From assembly GCF_014192575.1 (NCBI RefSeq), contig NZ_JACHYC010000005.1, positions 558,001 to 622,000 of the forward strand: DNA of 64,000 nt, written 5' to 3'. A program made the position numbers and the translations under genes. Shown piece by piece: positions 9,245-18,730 of the stretch. Position 1 is the stretch's first letter, and the number at the start of each line of letters is the position of its first letter. A model generated the notes under the pieces. The model ran no database searches. It was not told the origin of the DNA and saw only the letters and a list, made by a program, of their open reading frames with translations. This DNA is from Variovorax sp. Sphag1AA. Lineage in GTDB: Bacteria; Pseudomonadota; Gammaproteobacteria; Burkholderiales; Burkholderiaceae_C.

Positions 9245-10156
9245 ATGACTGGGACCCTGCAACTCATCGGCGCACCGACCGACATCGGCGCCAGCACGCG
9301 CGGCGCCGGCATGGGGCCCGATGCCCTTCGAGTGGCCGGCCTCGCGCAGATGCTCGCGCGACTTGGCTTCGAGGTGGTGGACCAGGGCAATCTCTCCGGA
9401 CCCGCAACGCCGTGGATCGCGCCGACGACCGAGCTGCATCACCTCGACGAAGTGGTCACCTGGAACCGGGCGGTCTACGACGCGGTCGATGCCGCGCTCA
9501 CCGCCAACCGCCTGCCGATCCTGCTGGGCGGCGACCACAGCATCGCGGTCGGTTCGATCAGCGCCATCGCATGGCATGCGCGCCGCCGCGGCAAGAAGCT
9601 GCGCGTGCTGTGGCTCGATGCCCACTCCGACGTCAACACCGAGACCACGAGCCCAAGCGGCAACCTGCACGGCATGCCGGTGTCGTGCCTGCTGGGCCAC
9701 GGCCCGGATGCATTGACGGGCTGGAGCGGCGAACGCGCCGCGCTGGAGCACGATGCGATCCGCTTCATCGGCATCCGCAGCGTCGATGCGCACGAAAAGG
9801 CGGCGATTCGCACGATGGGCCTCAATGTGTTCGACATGCGCCACATCGACGAGCACGGCATGCGCACCACGATGACCGAAGCGCTTCAGGACGTGGACGA
9901 CGACACGCACCTGCACGTGAGCTTCGACCTCGACTGCCTCGACCCCGACTACGCACCGGGCGTGGGCACCGGCGTGCGCGGCGGCCCGACATGGCGCGAG
10001 ATGCAGCTTTGCATGGAGATGATCGCGGACACCGGACGGCTGTCGTCGCTCGATGTGGTCGAACTCAACCCCGCGCTGGATGTGCGCAACCGCACGGCGG
10101 AGGTGGCGGTGGAGCTGATCGAAAGCCTGTTCGGCAAATCGACCTTGTCCCGCTAG
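9245..10156 (+). CDS. rocF: Arginase (ureohydrolase family)
   Basis: A 303-residue ureohydrolase with the binuclear manganese motifs in order: LLGGDHSIAVGS (residues ~93-104), VLWLDAHSDVNTE (~120-132), and FDLDCLDPDYAPGVGTGVRGG near 230-250 with SSLDVVELNP after it. Length and motifs fit arginase (L-arginine to L-ornithine and urea) better than agmatinase, whose metal motifs end differently. GGAGG precedes the ATG. Together with putA and gdhA downstream it could channel arginine nitrogen into glutamate. The 72-bp gap from the upstream binding protein contains a small inverted repeat (TACCG-TT-CGGTA at 9209-9220), so separate regulation is possible. Confidence 0.9.
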   Translation: MTGTLQLIGAPTDIGASTRGAGMGPDALRVAGLAQMLARLGFEVVDQGNLSGPATPWIAPTTELHHLDEVVTWNRAVYDAVDAALTANRLPILLGGDHSIAVGSISAIAWHARRRGKKLRVLWLDAHSDVNTETTSPSGNLHGMPVSCLLGHGPDALTGWSGERAALEHDAIRFIGIRSVDAHEKAAIRTMGLNVFDMRHIDEHGMRTTMTEALQDVDDDTHLHVSFDLDCLDPDYAPGVGTGVRGGPTWREMQLCMEMIADTGRLSSLDVVELNPALDVRNRTAEVAVELIESLFGKSTLSR

Positions 10157-10411
10157 TCAGAGCTCGGTGGTCGCCCACGAGGGCTCGGAAACCTCGGCGT
10201 CCGGGTCCGAGATGGGCCGCAGCTTGTCGCTCCGGCAGAAGAAGGTCCAGCCTTCGAACATCACGTCGTAGTAGGTGCCCGGCAGATAGGTCCAGTCCGG
10301 CGCGTCATAGGGCTCGGAGACGACCTCGACGATCCTGCAGACCGCCCGCTGGGTGAATGGGCTGGCCAAGCAGCTCGGGACCACGTAGCAGAGCGTGCCG
10401 ATCTTGATCAT
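10157..10411 (-). CDS. Hypothetical protein, 84 residues
   Basis: A small acidic protein not recognised as a named family. MIKIGTLCYVVPSCLASPFTQRAVCRIVEV followed by a YLPGTYYDVMFEGWTFFCRSDKLRPI stretch looks like a small SH3-like or KOW-like beta-barrel fold, judged from the alternation of hydrophobic residues only. The start at 10411 is taken over a start 18 bases upstream because the first residues of the longer form look unrelated. It directly abuts the arginase stop on the opposite strand. The 48-base gap to the next leftward gene leaves cotranscription possible. Confidence 0.6.
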   Translation of the reverse strand: MIKIGTLCYVVPSCLASPFTQRAVCRIVEVVSEPYDAPDWTYLPGTYYDVMFEGWTFFCRSDKLRPISDPDAEVSEPSWATTEL

Positions 10412-10459
10412 CCGCGCAGAATCGCACAACGCGGCGGCCGCGCCAAGGGCAGGGACTTG

Positions 10460-11101
10460 TCAGCCGCGGCTTGGGGAGAGAGGCACCGTTTGCAACTGCA
10501 GCGGCACCTCGACCGGCGGACGCGGCGTCGTGACAGGACGAGCCTCAGCCGGCGCAACAGGTTCGACCGACTCGGGCAGGTAGCGCTCGATCAGCGAGAA
10601 GAAGCGGTCGTAGAAGCGGTCGTCCGTCAGCGTTTCGCTCGCGACCTTGACCATCGCGTCGTCGCTGGACGAGAACGGCAGCGACAGCGAGCCGATCGCG
10701 CCCACGCCGACGCTCGCCGAGTTGTTGACCTTCTTGACGCCGTAGCGGTCCTGCAGCGCGCTCGCAAAAGCGATGGTGCTTCGCGACTTGCCGCCCTCGC
10801 GGGCGCAGACCACGCGGAACTCCACCTCCACATGCACCTCGGACGCCGGCTGGAAGCTCTTGCGGCCGGTCACCAGCTCCACGTTGGCCGCCGTGATCAT
10901 GTAGCCCTGGCTCAGGAGCGCGCGGCGCGCGGCCTCGCAGGTCTGGGCCTCGCCCGCGACGAAGCTGCGGGTGTGGGTGGTGGTGGAGTCGAATTCTTCT
11001 GGCTCGTACGTCACGCGCTGGCGTTCGGTGACGCCACAGCCGGAGACGAGGACGGCGACGAGCAACGCAGCCGTTGCTGCAAGGGAAGACGAAGGGCGCA
11101 T
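10460..11101 (-). CDS. DUF2242 family lipoprotein
   Basis: A 213-residue protein with a lipoprotein signal (LLVAVLVSGCGV, lipobox V-S-G-C), so probably anchored in the outer or inner membrane facing the periplasm. The body includes a FEVAGEAQTCEAARRALLSQGY-type segment (here FVAGEAQTCEAARRALLSQG), FRVVCAREG and DRFYDRFFSLIERYL, which match the uncharacterised DUF2242 family of betaproteobacteria. The Pro-rich C-terminus (PVTTPRPPVEVPLQLQ) is probably disordered. No function is known for the family. It is transcribed away from the kinase/gdhA pair with a 109-base gap, and neighbours give no hint of its role. Confidence 0.75.
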   Translation of the reverse strand: MRPSSSLAATAALLVAVLVSGCGVTERQRVTYEPEEFDSTTTHTRSFVAGEAQTCEAARRALLSQGYMITAANVELVTGRKSFQPASEVHVEVEFRVVCAREGGKSRSTIAFASALQDRYGVKKVNNSASVGVGAIGSLSLPFSSSDDAMVKVASETLTDDRFYDRFFSLIERYLPESVEPVAPAEARPVTTPRPPVEVPLQLQTVPLSPSRG

Positions 11102-11210
11102 GTCGGCAGGAAGAAAAAGCGAAACGGGAGCAATGCTAGCGGCAAGCCGCCAGCAAGCGGCTCCGCTTGGACATCACGCCGCAGCGGACGTTCCCGTTGA
11201 CCTACACGAT

Positions 11211-11833
<623 letters not shown>

Positions 11834-11837
<4 letters not shown>

Positions 11838-13111
11838 GGGTAGAGGCCGCGCTCCTGGCGCGCCATCAGGATCCGGCCACAAGCCACCGCGTAGGTCGCG
11901 GTGCGCAGGGAGATCTTGTGCTGGTCGGCCTTGTCCCAGATGCTGCTGAACGCATTCATCATGATTCGGTCGAGGCGCTCGTTGATCTCGTCCTCGCCCC
12001 AGAAGAAGGACGAGAAGTCCTGCACCCACTCGAAGTAGCTCACCGTCACGCCGCCGGCGTTGCAGATCACGTCGGGCACCACCAGCACGCCGCGGTCGCC
12101 GAGGATGTCGTCGGCTTCCGGCACCGTCGGGCCGTTCGCGCCTTCGAGCACCAGCTTCGCCTTGGTCTGCTTGGCGCGCTCGGCCGTGATCTGGCCTTCG
12201 AGTGCGGCCGGGATCAGGATGTCGCAGGCCACGTCCCAGAAGGCGTCGTTCGCCACGGTGTCGCCGCCCTTGAAGCCGACGATGCCGCCTTCCTTGCGCG
12301 CCTGCTCGATGAGCTTGGGCATGTCCAGGCCCTTGTCATTGACGACGGTGCCGGTGTGGTCCTGCACCGCGACGATCTTCGCGCCCGCTTCGGCGAAGAG
12401 TTCGGCCGCCACCGAGCCCACGTTGCCGAAGCCTTGCACCGCGACGCGCGCGCCCTTCAGGTCCATGCCAAGGCGTCGCGCCGCCTCGCGGCCGGTCACG
12501 AACACGCCGCGGCCGGTGGCCTTCACGCGGCCGAGCGAACCGCCCAGGTGCAGCGGCTTGCCGGTGACCACGCCGGTCGCGGTGCCGCCCACGTTCATGG
12601 AATAGGTGTCCATCATCCACGCCATGATCTGCGCGTTGGTGTTCACGTCAGGCGCGGGGATGTCGCTGTGCGGGCCGATGATGATGCCGATCTCGCTGGT
12701 GTAGCGGCGGGTGACTTTCTCAAGCTCCTTCATCGAGAGCTTCTTGGGATCGACGCGGATGCCGCCCTTGGCACCGCCGTAGGGCAGGTTCACCGCCGCC
12801 GTCTTGACGGTCATCCACGCGGAGAGCGCCATGACTTCTTCCAGCGTGACATCCGGGTGGAAGCGCACGCCGCCCTTGCCGGGACCACGCGACAGGTTGT
12901 GCTGCACGCGATAGCCCTCGAAGTGGGCAATGGTGCCGTCGTCCATCTCGATCGGCACGTCGACGATCAGCGCGCGCTTCGGGCGCTTGAGCGTGTCGAC
13001 CCAGCGCGCCAGGTCGCCCAGGTACGGCACCACGCGGTCGACCTGCGACAGGTACGTGCCCCACGGGCTGTTGGGGGTCGGATGGACGTAGGAAAGGGAG
13101 GAGGAACTCAT
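11834..13111 (-). CDS. gdhA: Glu/Leu/Phe/Val dehydrogenase (glutamate dehydrogenase)
   Basis: A 425-residue oxidative deaminase. The N-terminal dimerisation domain has FEGYRVQHNLSRGPGKGGVR and the catalytic Lys region LPYGGAKGGIRVDP (residues ~105-120). The Rossmann domain carries VAVQGFGNVGS (~220) for NAD(P) binding, and IPAALEGQITAERA and ICNAGGVTVSYFEWVQD complete the family signature. It interconverts glutamate and 2-oxoglutarate plus ammonium in the cytoplasm. AGGGAGGAGGAA precedes the ATG. It lies 84 bases downstream of putA on the same strand, so glutamate made from proline can be deaminated directly. The kinase gene overlaps its stop by four bases. Confidence 0.93.
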
Positions 13112-13195
13112 GGCGGTCTCGTGTTGTTGAACGATAGGCGCGACGATATTCCTCCGCCGCGCGACGCGCCACGGCTATGCGCGTTGCTTTTCCGG

Positions 13196-16177
13196 TTATG
13201 CGCTTGCGGCAAGCAGCGCCGCATTGCCGCCCGCGGCGGTGGTGTTGATGGTGAGCGTCTGCTCCGCGCAGAAACGAAGCAGGTAGTGAGGTCCGCCCGC
13301 CTTCGGGCCGGTGCCGCTGAGTCCTTCGCCGCCGAACGGCTGGACGCCGACCACCGCGCCGATGATGTTGCGGTTGACATAGATATTGCCGACATGCGCC
13401 CTGGACGCCAGCGCCTGCGCGCGGCTGTCGATGCGTGTCTGGATGCCGAGCGTCAGCCCGAAGCCGAGGCCGTTGACCTGCTCGATCACCGCCTGCGGAT
13501 CGCCCGACCAGCGCGCGATCTGCAGCACCGGGCCGAAGATTTCCGCCTTGACGCTGTTCACCGATGAAACCTCGTAGGCGCGCGGCGCGATCAGGTTGGG
13601 CAGCTCCTGCGCGGGCTCGCTGGGGCCGACGATCACCTTCGCTTCGGCATCCAGGCGCTGCAGGTGCCGCTGGATGCCTTCGAAGGCCTCGCGGTCGATC
13701 ACCGGGCCGACGTCGGTCGAGAGCAATGCCGGATCGCCCGCCGCCAATTCCTTCGCTGCACCCTGGATCATGGCGATCACGTCGTCGGCAATGCTGTCGT
13801 GCACCAGCAGCAGACGCAGCGCCGAACAGCGCTGGCCTGCCGACCGGAAGGCGCTCTGCACCACCGCATCGACCACCTGCTCCGGCAGCGCGGTCGGGTC
13901 GACCAGCATCGCGTTGATGCCGCCGGTCTCGGCGATCAGCGGGACGATCGGGCCGTCCTTGGCGGCCAGCGCGCGGTGGATGATCTTCGCGACCTGCGTC
14001 GATCCGGTGAACACCACGCCCGCCACGCCCGGCGCGGCCACGAGCGCGGCGCCGACGGTCTCTCCGGCGCCATGCAGCAGTTGAACAGCCTGCGTCGGCA
14101 CGCCGGCGGCGTGCAGCAGCTTGATGGCTTCGGAAGCGACCGCCGGCGTCTGCTCGGCCGGCTTGGCGAGCACCGTGTTGCCGGTCGCGAGCGCCGCAGC
14201 GACCTGGCCCAGGAAGATCGCAAGCGGGAAGTTCCACGGGCTGATGCACACCCACGGGCCGCGTCCGGTGAGCCGCAGTTCGTTGCTTTCGCCGGTCGGG
14301 CCCGGCAGCGCGACCGGTCGCATGATGCGTTCGGCCTCGTCGGCGTAGTAGCGCAGGAAATCGACGGCCTCGCGCACTTCGGCGATCGCGTCGGTCCAGC
14401 TCTTGAACGCCTCCTTCACCAGCAACGCGCAGAAGCGCGGCAAGGCGGCTTCGAGCGCATCGGCAGCGTGGCGAAGTGCGCCGGCGCGTTGCGACACCGG
14501 TGTGTGGGACCACGACCGGAAGCAGGCCGCGGCGCTCGCAACCGCTTCGGCAGCGCGCTGCGGATTGAACTCCGGGACCGTCGGCACTGTGGTCGCGGCC
14601 AGCGCGTCGAGCAGTGGCGCGCGCATGGACTCGACCGCCATGTCGACGCCATGGCTGTTGCGCCTTGCGGGCGGCGGTCCGTAAAGCGCCGGCGGCAGTG
14701 GCAGCGACGTTTCCTTGTCGAGCCAGAGCGGCGACGACAGGAGTTCGCCCATGCCGACCGACTCGTCGCCGAGCTGGTTCACGAATGACGAGTTCGCGCC
14801 GTTTTCGAGAAGGCGGCGCACCAGATACGCGAGCAGGTCCTTGTGCCGCCCCACAGGAGCGTAGACGCGCACCGGCACGCCGGTGCTCTTCATGACTTCG
14901 CGATAGATGCCCTCGCCCATCCCGTGCAGGCGCTGCAGCTCGAAGGGCACATCGCCAGCCTGCGCGGCCATCTGCAGGATCGCGGCGATGGTCCCCGCGT
15001 TGTGCGTGGCGAACTGCGGATAGATCGCGTCCGGCGCAGCCAGCAGTGCGCGCGCGCAGGCCAGGTAGCTCACGTCGGTGTGATGCTTGTACGTGAAGAC
15101 CGGGTAGTGCGGCAGCCCAAGCTCCTGCGCGCGCTTGATCTCGGCGTCCCAGTACGCGCCCTTCACCAGCCGGCACATCAGGCGCAGCTTGTATTTGCGC
15201 GCGATCGCGGCGATGTGCTCGATCAGTTCGAGCGCGCGCGTCTGGTAAGCCTGCATCGCGACGCCGAAGCCCCGCCACTGCGGGCGTTCGGCCGCAACGC
15301 GCGCCGCGAGCGCCGCGAACACATCGAGCGAGAGTTCGAGCCGGTCCACCTCCTCCGCATCAATGGTCAGGTTCAGATGCGCATCGGCCGCCAGTTCGCA
15401 AAGCTGCCAGACGCGCGGCACCAGCTCGCGCATCACGCGCTCGCGCTGGGCGTCCTCGTAGCGCGGATGCAGCGCACTGAGCTTGATCGAGATGCCGTCG
15501 TTGTCCTCGGGCCGGTCGCCGTTGCCCGCTGCGGCAATCGAGCGGATGGCGTTGATGTAGCTGTCCAGATAGCGCTGCGCATCGGCTTCGGTGCGCGCGC
15601 CCTCGCCGAGCATGTCGTAGCTGAAGCGCAGGGCCGCGTGCTTGCGATGCGCCGAACGTGCCTCGGTCATCGCTTCGTCGATCGTCTGGCCGAGCACGAA
15701 CTGGCGCCCCAGCAGTTGCACCGCTCGCAGCGTCGCGGCGACGACGGTGCGCGCACCCAGTCGCGCCATCAGCCCGGGGCCCGGCTCCGCATCGCCGTTT
15801 TCATCCGACAGGTGCGGGAGGAATTTCTTCGACAACGCGATTGCCGACGACGAAAGACGGGCCAGCGTCGAATCTGCCGCGCCTTCGAAGTTGGCCCGGC
15901 CCAGTTGGTCGGCCGTCAGCGCGATGGCGGTTTCCGCATCCGGCACGCGTAGCAGCGCCTCGGCCAGTCGCATTAGCGCGAGCCCCTCGGCGCTGGAGAT
16001 GGGGTATTCGCGCAGCAGGCTTTCCATGGCCCAGAACGGTGGCGGCCGGTCGCGCACCGCGCGAACCCACGGCGTGGCGACGGGCGAGACCGAGGTCCAG
16101 TCGAGCGCGCCCTTCAGCGCGGCAAGGCGGTGCGCGACGACGTCGGCTTCGGGGCGGTAGGGGATGGGCAGGCGCAT
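13196..16177 (-). CDS. putA: Bifunctional proline dehydrogenase / P5C dehydrogenase
   Basis: A 993-residue PutA. Residues ~80-460 are the FAD-dependent proline dehydrogenase barrel (LTIDAEEVDRLELSLDVF, RLMCRLVKGAYWDAEIKRAQ, FATHNAGT). Residues ~510-985 are the aldehyde dehydrogenase part (WVCISPWNFPLAIFLGQ, catalytic Glu in AETGGINAML, catalytic Cys in SAGQRCSALR, EIFGPVLQIARW). It oxidises proline to glutamate through P5C at the membrane surface. The length and the N-terminus (MRLPIPYRPEADVV) show it lacks the ribbon-helix-helix DNA-binding domain of the ~1300-residue trifunctional PutA, so repression must come from elsewhere; a divergent Lrp-type gene is adjacent. gdhA follows on the same strand. 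Confidence 0.93.
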   Translation of the reverse strand: MRLPIPYRPEADVVAHRLAALKGALDWTSVSPVATPWVRAVRDRPPPFWAMESLLREYPISSAEGLALMRLAEALLRVPDAETAIALTADQLGRANFEGAADSTLARLSSSAIALSKKFLPHLSDENGDAEPGPGLMARLGARTVVAATLRAVQLLGRQFVLGQTIDEAMTEARSAHRKHAALRFSYDMLGEGARTEADAQRYLDSYINAIRSIAAAGNGDRPEDNDGISIKLSALHPRYEDAQRERVMRELVPRVWQLCELAADAHLNLTIDAEEVDRLELSLDVFAALAARVAAERPQWRGFGVAMQAYQTRALELIEHIAAIARKYKLRLMCRLVKGAYWDAEIKRAQELGLPHYPVFTYKHHTDVSYLACARALLAAPDAIYPQFATHNAGTIAAILQMAAQAGDVPFELQRLHGMGEGIYREVMKSTGVPVRVYAPVGRHKDLLAYLVRRLLENGANSSFVNQLGDESVGMGELLSSPLWLDKETSLPLPPALYGPPPARRNSHGVDMAVESMRAPLLDALAATTVPTVPEFNPQRAAEAVASAAACFRSWSHTPVSQRAGALRHAADALEAALPRFCALLVKEAFKSWTDAIAEVREAVDFLRYYADEAERIMRPVALPGPTGESNELRLTGRGPWVCISPWNFPLAIFLGQVAAALATGNTVLAKPAEQTPAVASEAIKLLHAAGVPTQAVQLLHGAGETVGAALVAAPGVAGVVFTGSTQVAKIIHRALAAKDGPIVPLIAETGGINAMLVDPTALPEQVVDAVVQSAFRSAGQRCSALRLLLVHDSIADDVIAMIQGAAKELAAGDPALLSTDVGPVIDREAFEGIQRHLQRLDAEAKVIVGPSEPAQELPNLIAPRAYEVSSVNSVKAEIFGPVLQIARWSGDPQAVIEQVNGLGFGLTLGIQTRIDSRAQALASRAHVGNIYVNRNIIGAVVGVQPFGGEGLSGTGPKAGGPHYLLRFCAEQTLTINTTAAGGNAALLAASA

Positions 16178-16228
16178 GGCGTGTTCTCGCGTGGAAGGTC
16201 GAATGAATGCGATCGTCCGCCTTCTCTC

Positions 16229-16274
16229 GGCGAGTTATTCACCAAAAATTCGATTGCTAACCGGATAATTCGCC
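16229..16274. promoter_or_regulatory. Inverted repeat in the putA-lrp divergent promoter
   Basis: GGCGAGTTATTC at 16229-16240 and GGATAATTCGCC at 16263-16274 are inverted copies (10 of 12 bases match) in the 101-bp gap between putA and the Lrp gene, with an A/T-rich centre. Lrp/AsnC proteins bind such spaced A/T-rich half sites. The right half ends four bases before the lrp ATG, so autoregulation is plausible. Confidence 0.5.
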
Positions 16275-16278
16275 ACAC

Positions 16279-16758
16279 ATGAGCACCGAAGCAACTGATC
16301 TCGACCGCATCGACATGAAAATCCTGAAGGTTCTTCAGGAGGACGGTCGCATCTCGAACCTCAAGCTCGCGGCGGCAGTCGCGCTGTCGCCGACTGCCGT
16401 GCTGGCGCGAGTGCAGCGCCTTACGCGCGACGGCTTCATCCTCGGCTACGAGGCGCGCCTCGATCCGCACAAGCTGGGCCGCGGATTCACGGTGTTTGTC
16501 GAAGTGCTGCTCGACCGGACCACACCCAACGTCTTCGACGAATTCAAGGCCGCCGTGCAGGTGCGCGACGAGATCATGGAATGCCACATGGTCGCGGGCG
16601 GCTTCGATTACCTGCTCAAGACCCGCATGGCCGACATGGCTGCCTACCGCGAATTCGCGGGCACGGTGCTGTGGCAGCTCCCCGGCGTGCGCGAGACCCG
16701 GACCTACGCGGTGATGGAAGAGGTCAAGAGCAGCGCGCGGCTTCCGCTGGGTTTCTGA
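16279..16758 (+). CDS. Lrp/AsnC family regulator of putA (PutR-like)
   Basis: A 159-residue protein. The N-terminal HTH (LDRIDMKILKVLQEDGRISN, LSPTAVLARVQRLTRDGFI) is followed by the RAM/Lrp ligand domain (FTVFVEVLLDRT, VMECHMVAGGFDYLLKTRM, LPGVRETRTYAVMEEVK). This is the usual architecture of proline-responsive PutR and leucine-responsive Lrp proteins. It is divergent from putA with a spaced inverted repeat between them, and putA itself lacks an RHH repressor domain, so it probably activates putA in response to proline. Its 3' end overlaps the convergent LysR gene by 35 bases. Confidence 0.88.
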   Translation: MSTEATDLDRIDMKILKVLQEDGRISNLKLAAAVALSPTAVLARVQRLTRDGFILGYEARLDPHKLGRGFTVFVEVLLDRTTPNVFDEFKAAVQVRDEIMECHMVAGGFDYLLKTRMADMAAYREFAGTVLWQLPGVRETRTYAVMEEVKSSARLPLGF

Positions 16759-17656
16759 GTCCGGTGATGTAGTCGACGAACACCCGAACCCGCAGTGGCA
16801 CGAAGCGCCGGTGCGGGTACAGCAGGCTGTGTGGCCGCGAACGGCCGCCGAAGTCCTGCAGCAGTTCGACAAGACGTCCGGCGCGCAGGTCTTCCTCGAC
16901 GACGAAACGATAGGACTGGAAGACGCCCGCGCCATGCCGCGCGAGCCTGGCGCCGGCGGTCACGTCGTCGGAGCACGCATAGCCGCCGGCCGTCTGCCAT
17001 TCGATGTCCTGCCCGTCGCGGCGAAACAGCCAGGGGATGCTGCGCCCGCTGCTGGGCAGTTCGAACTGGATGCACTCGTGTTGCGCCAGATCTTCGAGGG
17101 ACTTCGGGGTGCCGCTGCGCGCGAGGTAGTCGGGCGACGCCACCACGACCAGCGGCGTGTCCTCCAGGTGCCGCGCGATCAGCCCCGAATCGGCAGTGAC
17201 CCGCGCGCGCACCGCGAGGTCATAGCCCTCCTCGGCGAAATCAATGTTGCGGTTGCTGATGTTGACCTCGACCTTCACGCCCGGATAGCGCGCCCGGAAA
17301 CCCGGCACGAGCGGGAGCAGACGATAGTGCCCATAGGTGCTCGGCGCGCTGATGCGGAGCAGCCCGGACGGCTCGACCTGATGGCCGCTGACCTCGCGCT
17401 CAGCCTCCACCAGCTGGTTGAGCGCCTGCCGGCACTGCTCGAAGTACACGCGCCCCTCTTCGGTCAGCCGCATCTGCCGCGTGGTGCGCACGAACAGCCG
17501 CACGCCGATGCGCTCTTCGAGCCGCGATACCGAGCGGCTGACCGCCGCTGGCGTGACGGAGGCGATGTTCGCGGCGGCGGTGAAGCTGCCCTGTTCCGCG
17601 GCGAGGCAGAAGAGTTCGATGCTGCCGAGCATCAGGTCGTCGAACTGTCGGTTCAT
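16724..17656 (-). CDS. LysR family transcriptional regulator
   Basis: A 310-residue LTTR. The N-terminal winged HTH is IELFCLAAEQGSFTAAANIA followed by VTPAAVSRSVSRLEERIGVRLF and TTRQMRLTEEGRVYF. The effector domain has LRISAPSTYGHYRLLPLVP, IDFAEEGYDLAVRAR and an ACSDDVTAGARLARHGAGV segment, in the group annotated as redox/quinone-responsive LTTRs next to short-chain dehydrogenases. It is divergent from the SDR-tautomerase pair with a 122-bp gap and is likely their activator. The gene tail runs 35 bases into the convergent Lrp gene. Confidence 0.88.
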   Translation of the reverse strand: MNRQFDDLMLGSIELFCLAAEQGSFTAAANIASVTPAAVSRSVSRLEERIGVRLFVRTTRQMRLTEEGRVYFEQCRQALNQLVEAEREVSGHQVEPSGLLRISAPSTYGHYRLLPLVPGFRARYPGVKVEVNISNRNIDFAEEGYDLAVRARVTADSGLIARHLEDTPLVVVASPDYLARSGTPKSLEDLAQHECIQFELPSSGRSIPWLFRRDGQDIEWQTAGGYACSDDVTAGARLARHGAGVFQSYRFVVEEDLRAGRLVELLQDFGGRSRPHSLLYPHRRFVPLRVRVFVDYITGLRNPAEAARCS

Positions 17657-17700
17657 GGGCGATTCATTACGTCATGTATCGATTGATTTGTGTGCAGACT

Positions 17701-17731
17701 ACTTTAAGCGCATCGACCGCATCAATAAAGT
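17701..17731. promoter_or_regulatory. Interrupted inverted repeat between lysR and the SDR gene
   Basis: ACTTTA at 17701-17706 and TAAAGT at 17726-17731 form an interrupted palindrome in the lysR/SDR divergent gap, about 50 bases before the SDR start. LysR regulators bind interrupted dyads of this spacing. Six-base arms are weak evidence. Confidence 0.3.
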
Positions 17732-17778
17732 CCTGATCAGCCTCTTCGGCTTTTCTTCAACTTTGAAAGGACAGTTCC

Positions 17779-18492
17779 ATGAGCAACATTTCCAAGGTCG
17801 CGGTCATCACTGGCGCTTCGAGCGGTATCGGCGCGGCACTCGTCAAGGCTTTCCGCGAAGCCGGCTATGGCGTGGTTGCCAACTCGCGATCGATCGCACC
17901 GAGTGCCGATCCGGGCATCGTGGCGATCAGCGGCGACATCTCCTCGCCCGAGACGGCCGAGCGCATCTTCAGCGAAGGCGTCGCGCGCTTCGGACGCATC
18001 GACACGCTGGTCAACAACGCAGGCATCTTCACCGCCAAGCCGTTCACGCAGTTCACCGCGGAGGACTGGGCCGCCAACATCGGTACGAACCTGGCCGGCT
18101 TCTTCCATGTCACCCAGCACGCGTTGAGGCGCATGGAAGCGCAGGGCTCGGGCCATATCGTCCAGATCACGACGAGCCTCGTGGATCAGCCGATCAATGG
18201 TGTGCCGTCGGTGCTGGCGTCGTTGACGAAGGGCGGACTCAATGCCGCGACCAAGTCACTGGCAATCGAGTACGCCTCGCGCGGCATTCGCGTCAATGCG
18301 GTGTCGCCCGGCATCATCAAGACGCCGATGCACCCGCCGGAAACCCATGCAGCGCTCAGCGGCTTGCATCCGCTGGGCCGGATGGGGACGATGCAGGAGA
18401 TCGTCGACGCGGTGCTGTTCCTCGAAAAGGCAGCCTTCGTGACCGGCGAGATCCTCCATGTCGACGGCGGGCAGGCCGCCGGCCACTGGTGA
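17779..18492 (+). CDS. SDR family oxidoreductase lacking the catalytic tyrosine
   Basis: A 237-residue short-chain dehydrogenase/reductase fold. The cofactor motif VITGASSGIGAAL is at residues 8-20, NNAGIF near 77, the Ser region QITTSLVDQP near 132, and VNAVSPGIIKTPM near 172. At the catalytic YxxxK site the sequence is ASLTKGGLN: the Lys is kept but Tyr is replaced by Ala. An atypical SDR subgroup with this change exists as far as I recall; whether such proteins reduce substrates is unclear. AAAGGACAG precedes the ATG. The tautomerase gene follows 13 bases later in the same operon and a LysR gene is divergent. Confidence 0.85.
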   Translation: MSNISKVAVITGASSGIGAALVKAFREAGYGVVANSRSIAPSADPGIVAISGDISSPETAERIFSEGVARFGRIDTLVNNAGIFTAKPFTQFTAEDWAANIGTNLAGFFHVTQHALRRMEAQGSGHIVQITTSLVDQPINGVPSVLASLTKGGLNAATKSLAIEYASRGIRVNAVSPGIIKTPMHPPETHAALSGLHPLGRMGTMQEIVDAVLFLEKAAFVTGEILHVDGGQAAGHW

Positions 18493-18505
18493 AAAGGAGA
18501 CGCAC

Positions 18506-18730
18506 ATGCCCTACATCAGGATCGAGATCACGCGCGAAGGCGTGACGCCGGATCAGAAGAAGCAACTGATCGCAGGTGCCACGGAGCTGATGGTCCGCGT
18601 GCTGAACAAGGACCCAGCCACCACCTTCGTGGTGATCGATGAAGTGGATCTCGACAACTGGGGTGTGGGCGGACTGCCCGTTGCCGATTGGCGGCGCGAG
18701 CAGGCCGCCAAGCGCAAGGCGCCAGGCTAG
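18506..18730 (+). CDS. 4-oxalocrotonate tautomerase family protein
   Basis: A 74-residue protein starting MPYIRIEITREGVTPDQKK, so Pro-1 is exposed after Met removal as the catalytic general base of the tautomerase superfamily. The rest (LIAGATELMVRVLNKDPATT, VVIDEVDLDNWGVGG) matches the 4-OT/YdcE subgroup. It probably acts on an enol or semialdehyde substrate as a hexamer or dimer. AAAAGGAGA lies 5 bases before the ATG; a longer in-frame version from 18458 would hide the N-terminal Pro and is rejected. It is cotranscribed with the SDR gene and overlaps the yggS stop by four bases. Confidence 0.88.
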   Translation: MPYIRIEITREGVTPDQKKQLIAGATELMVRVLNKDPATTFVVIDEVDLDNWGVGGLPVADWRREQAAKRKAPG

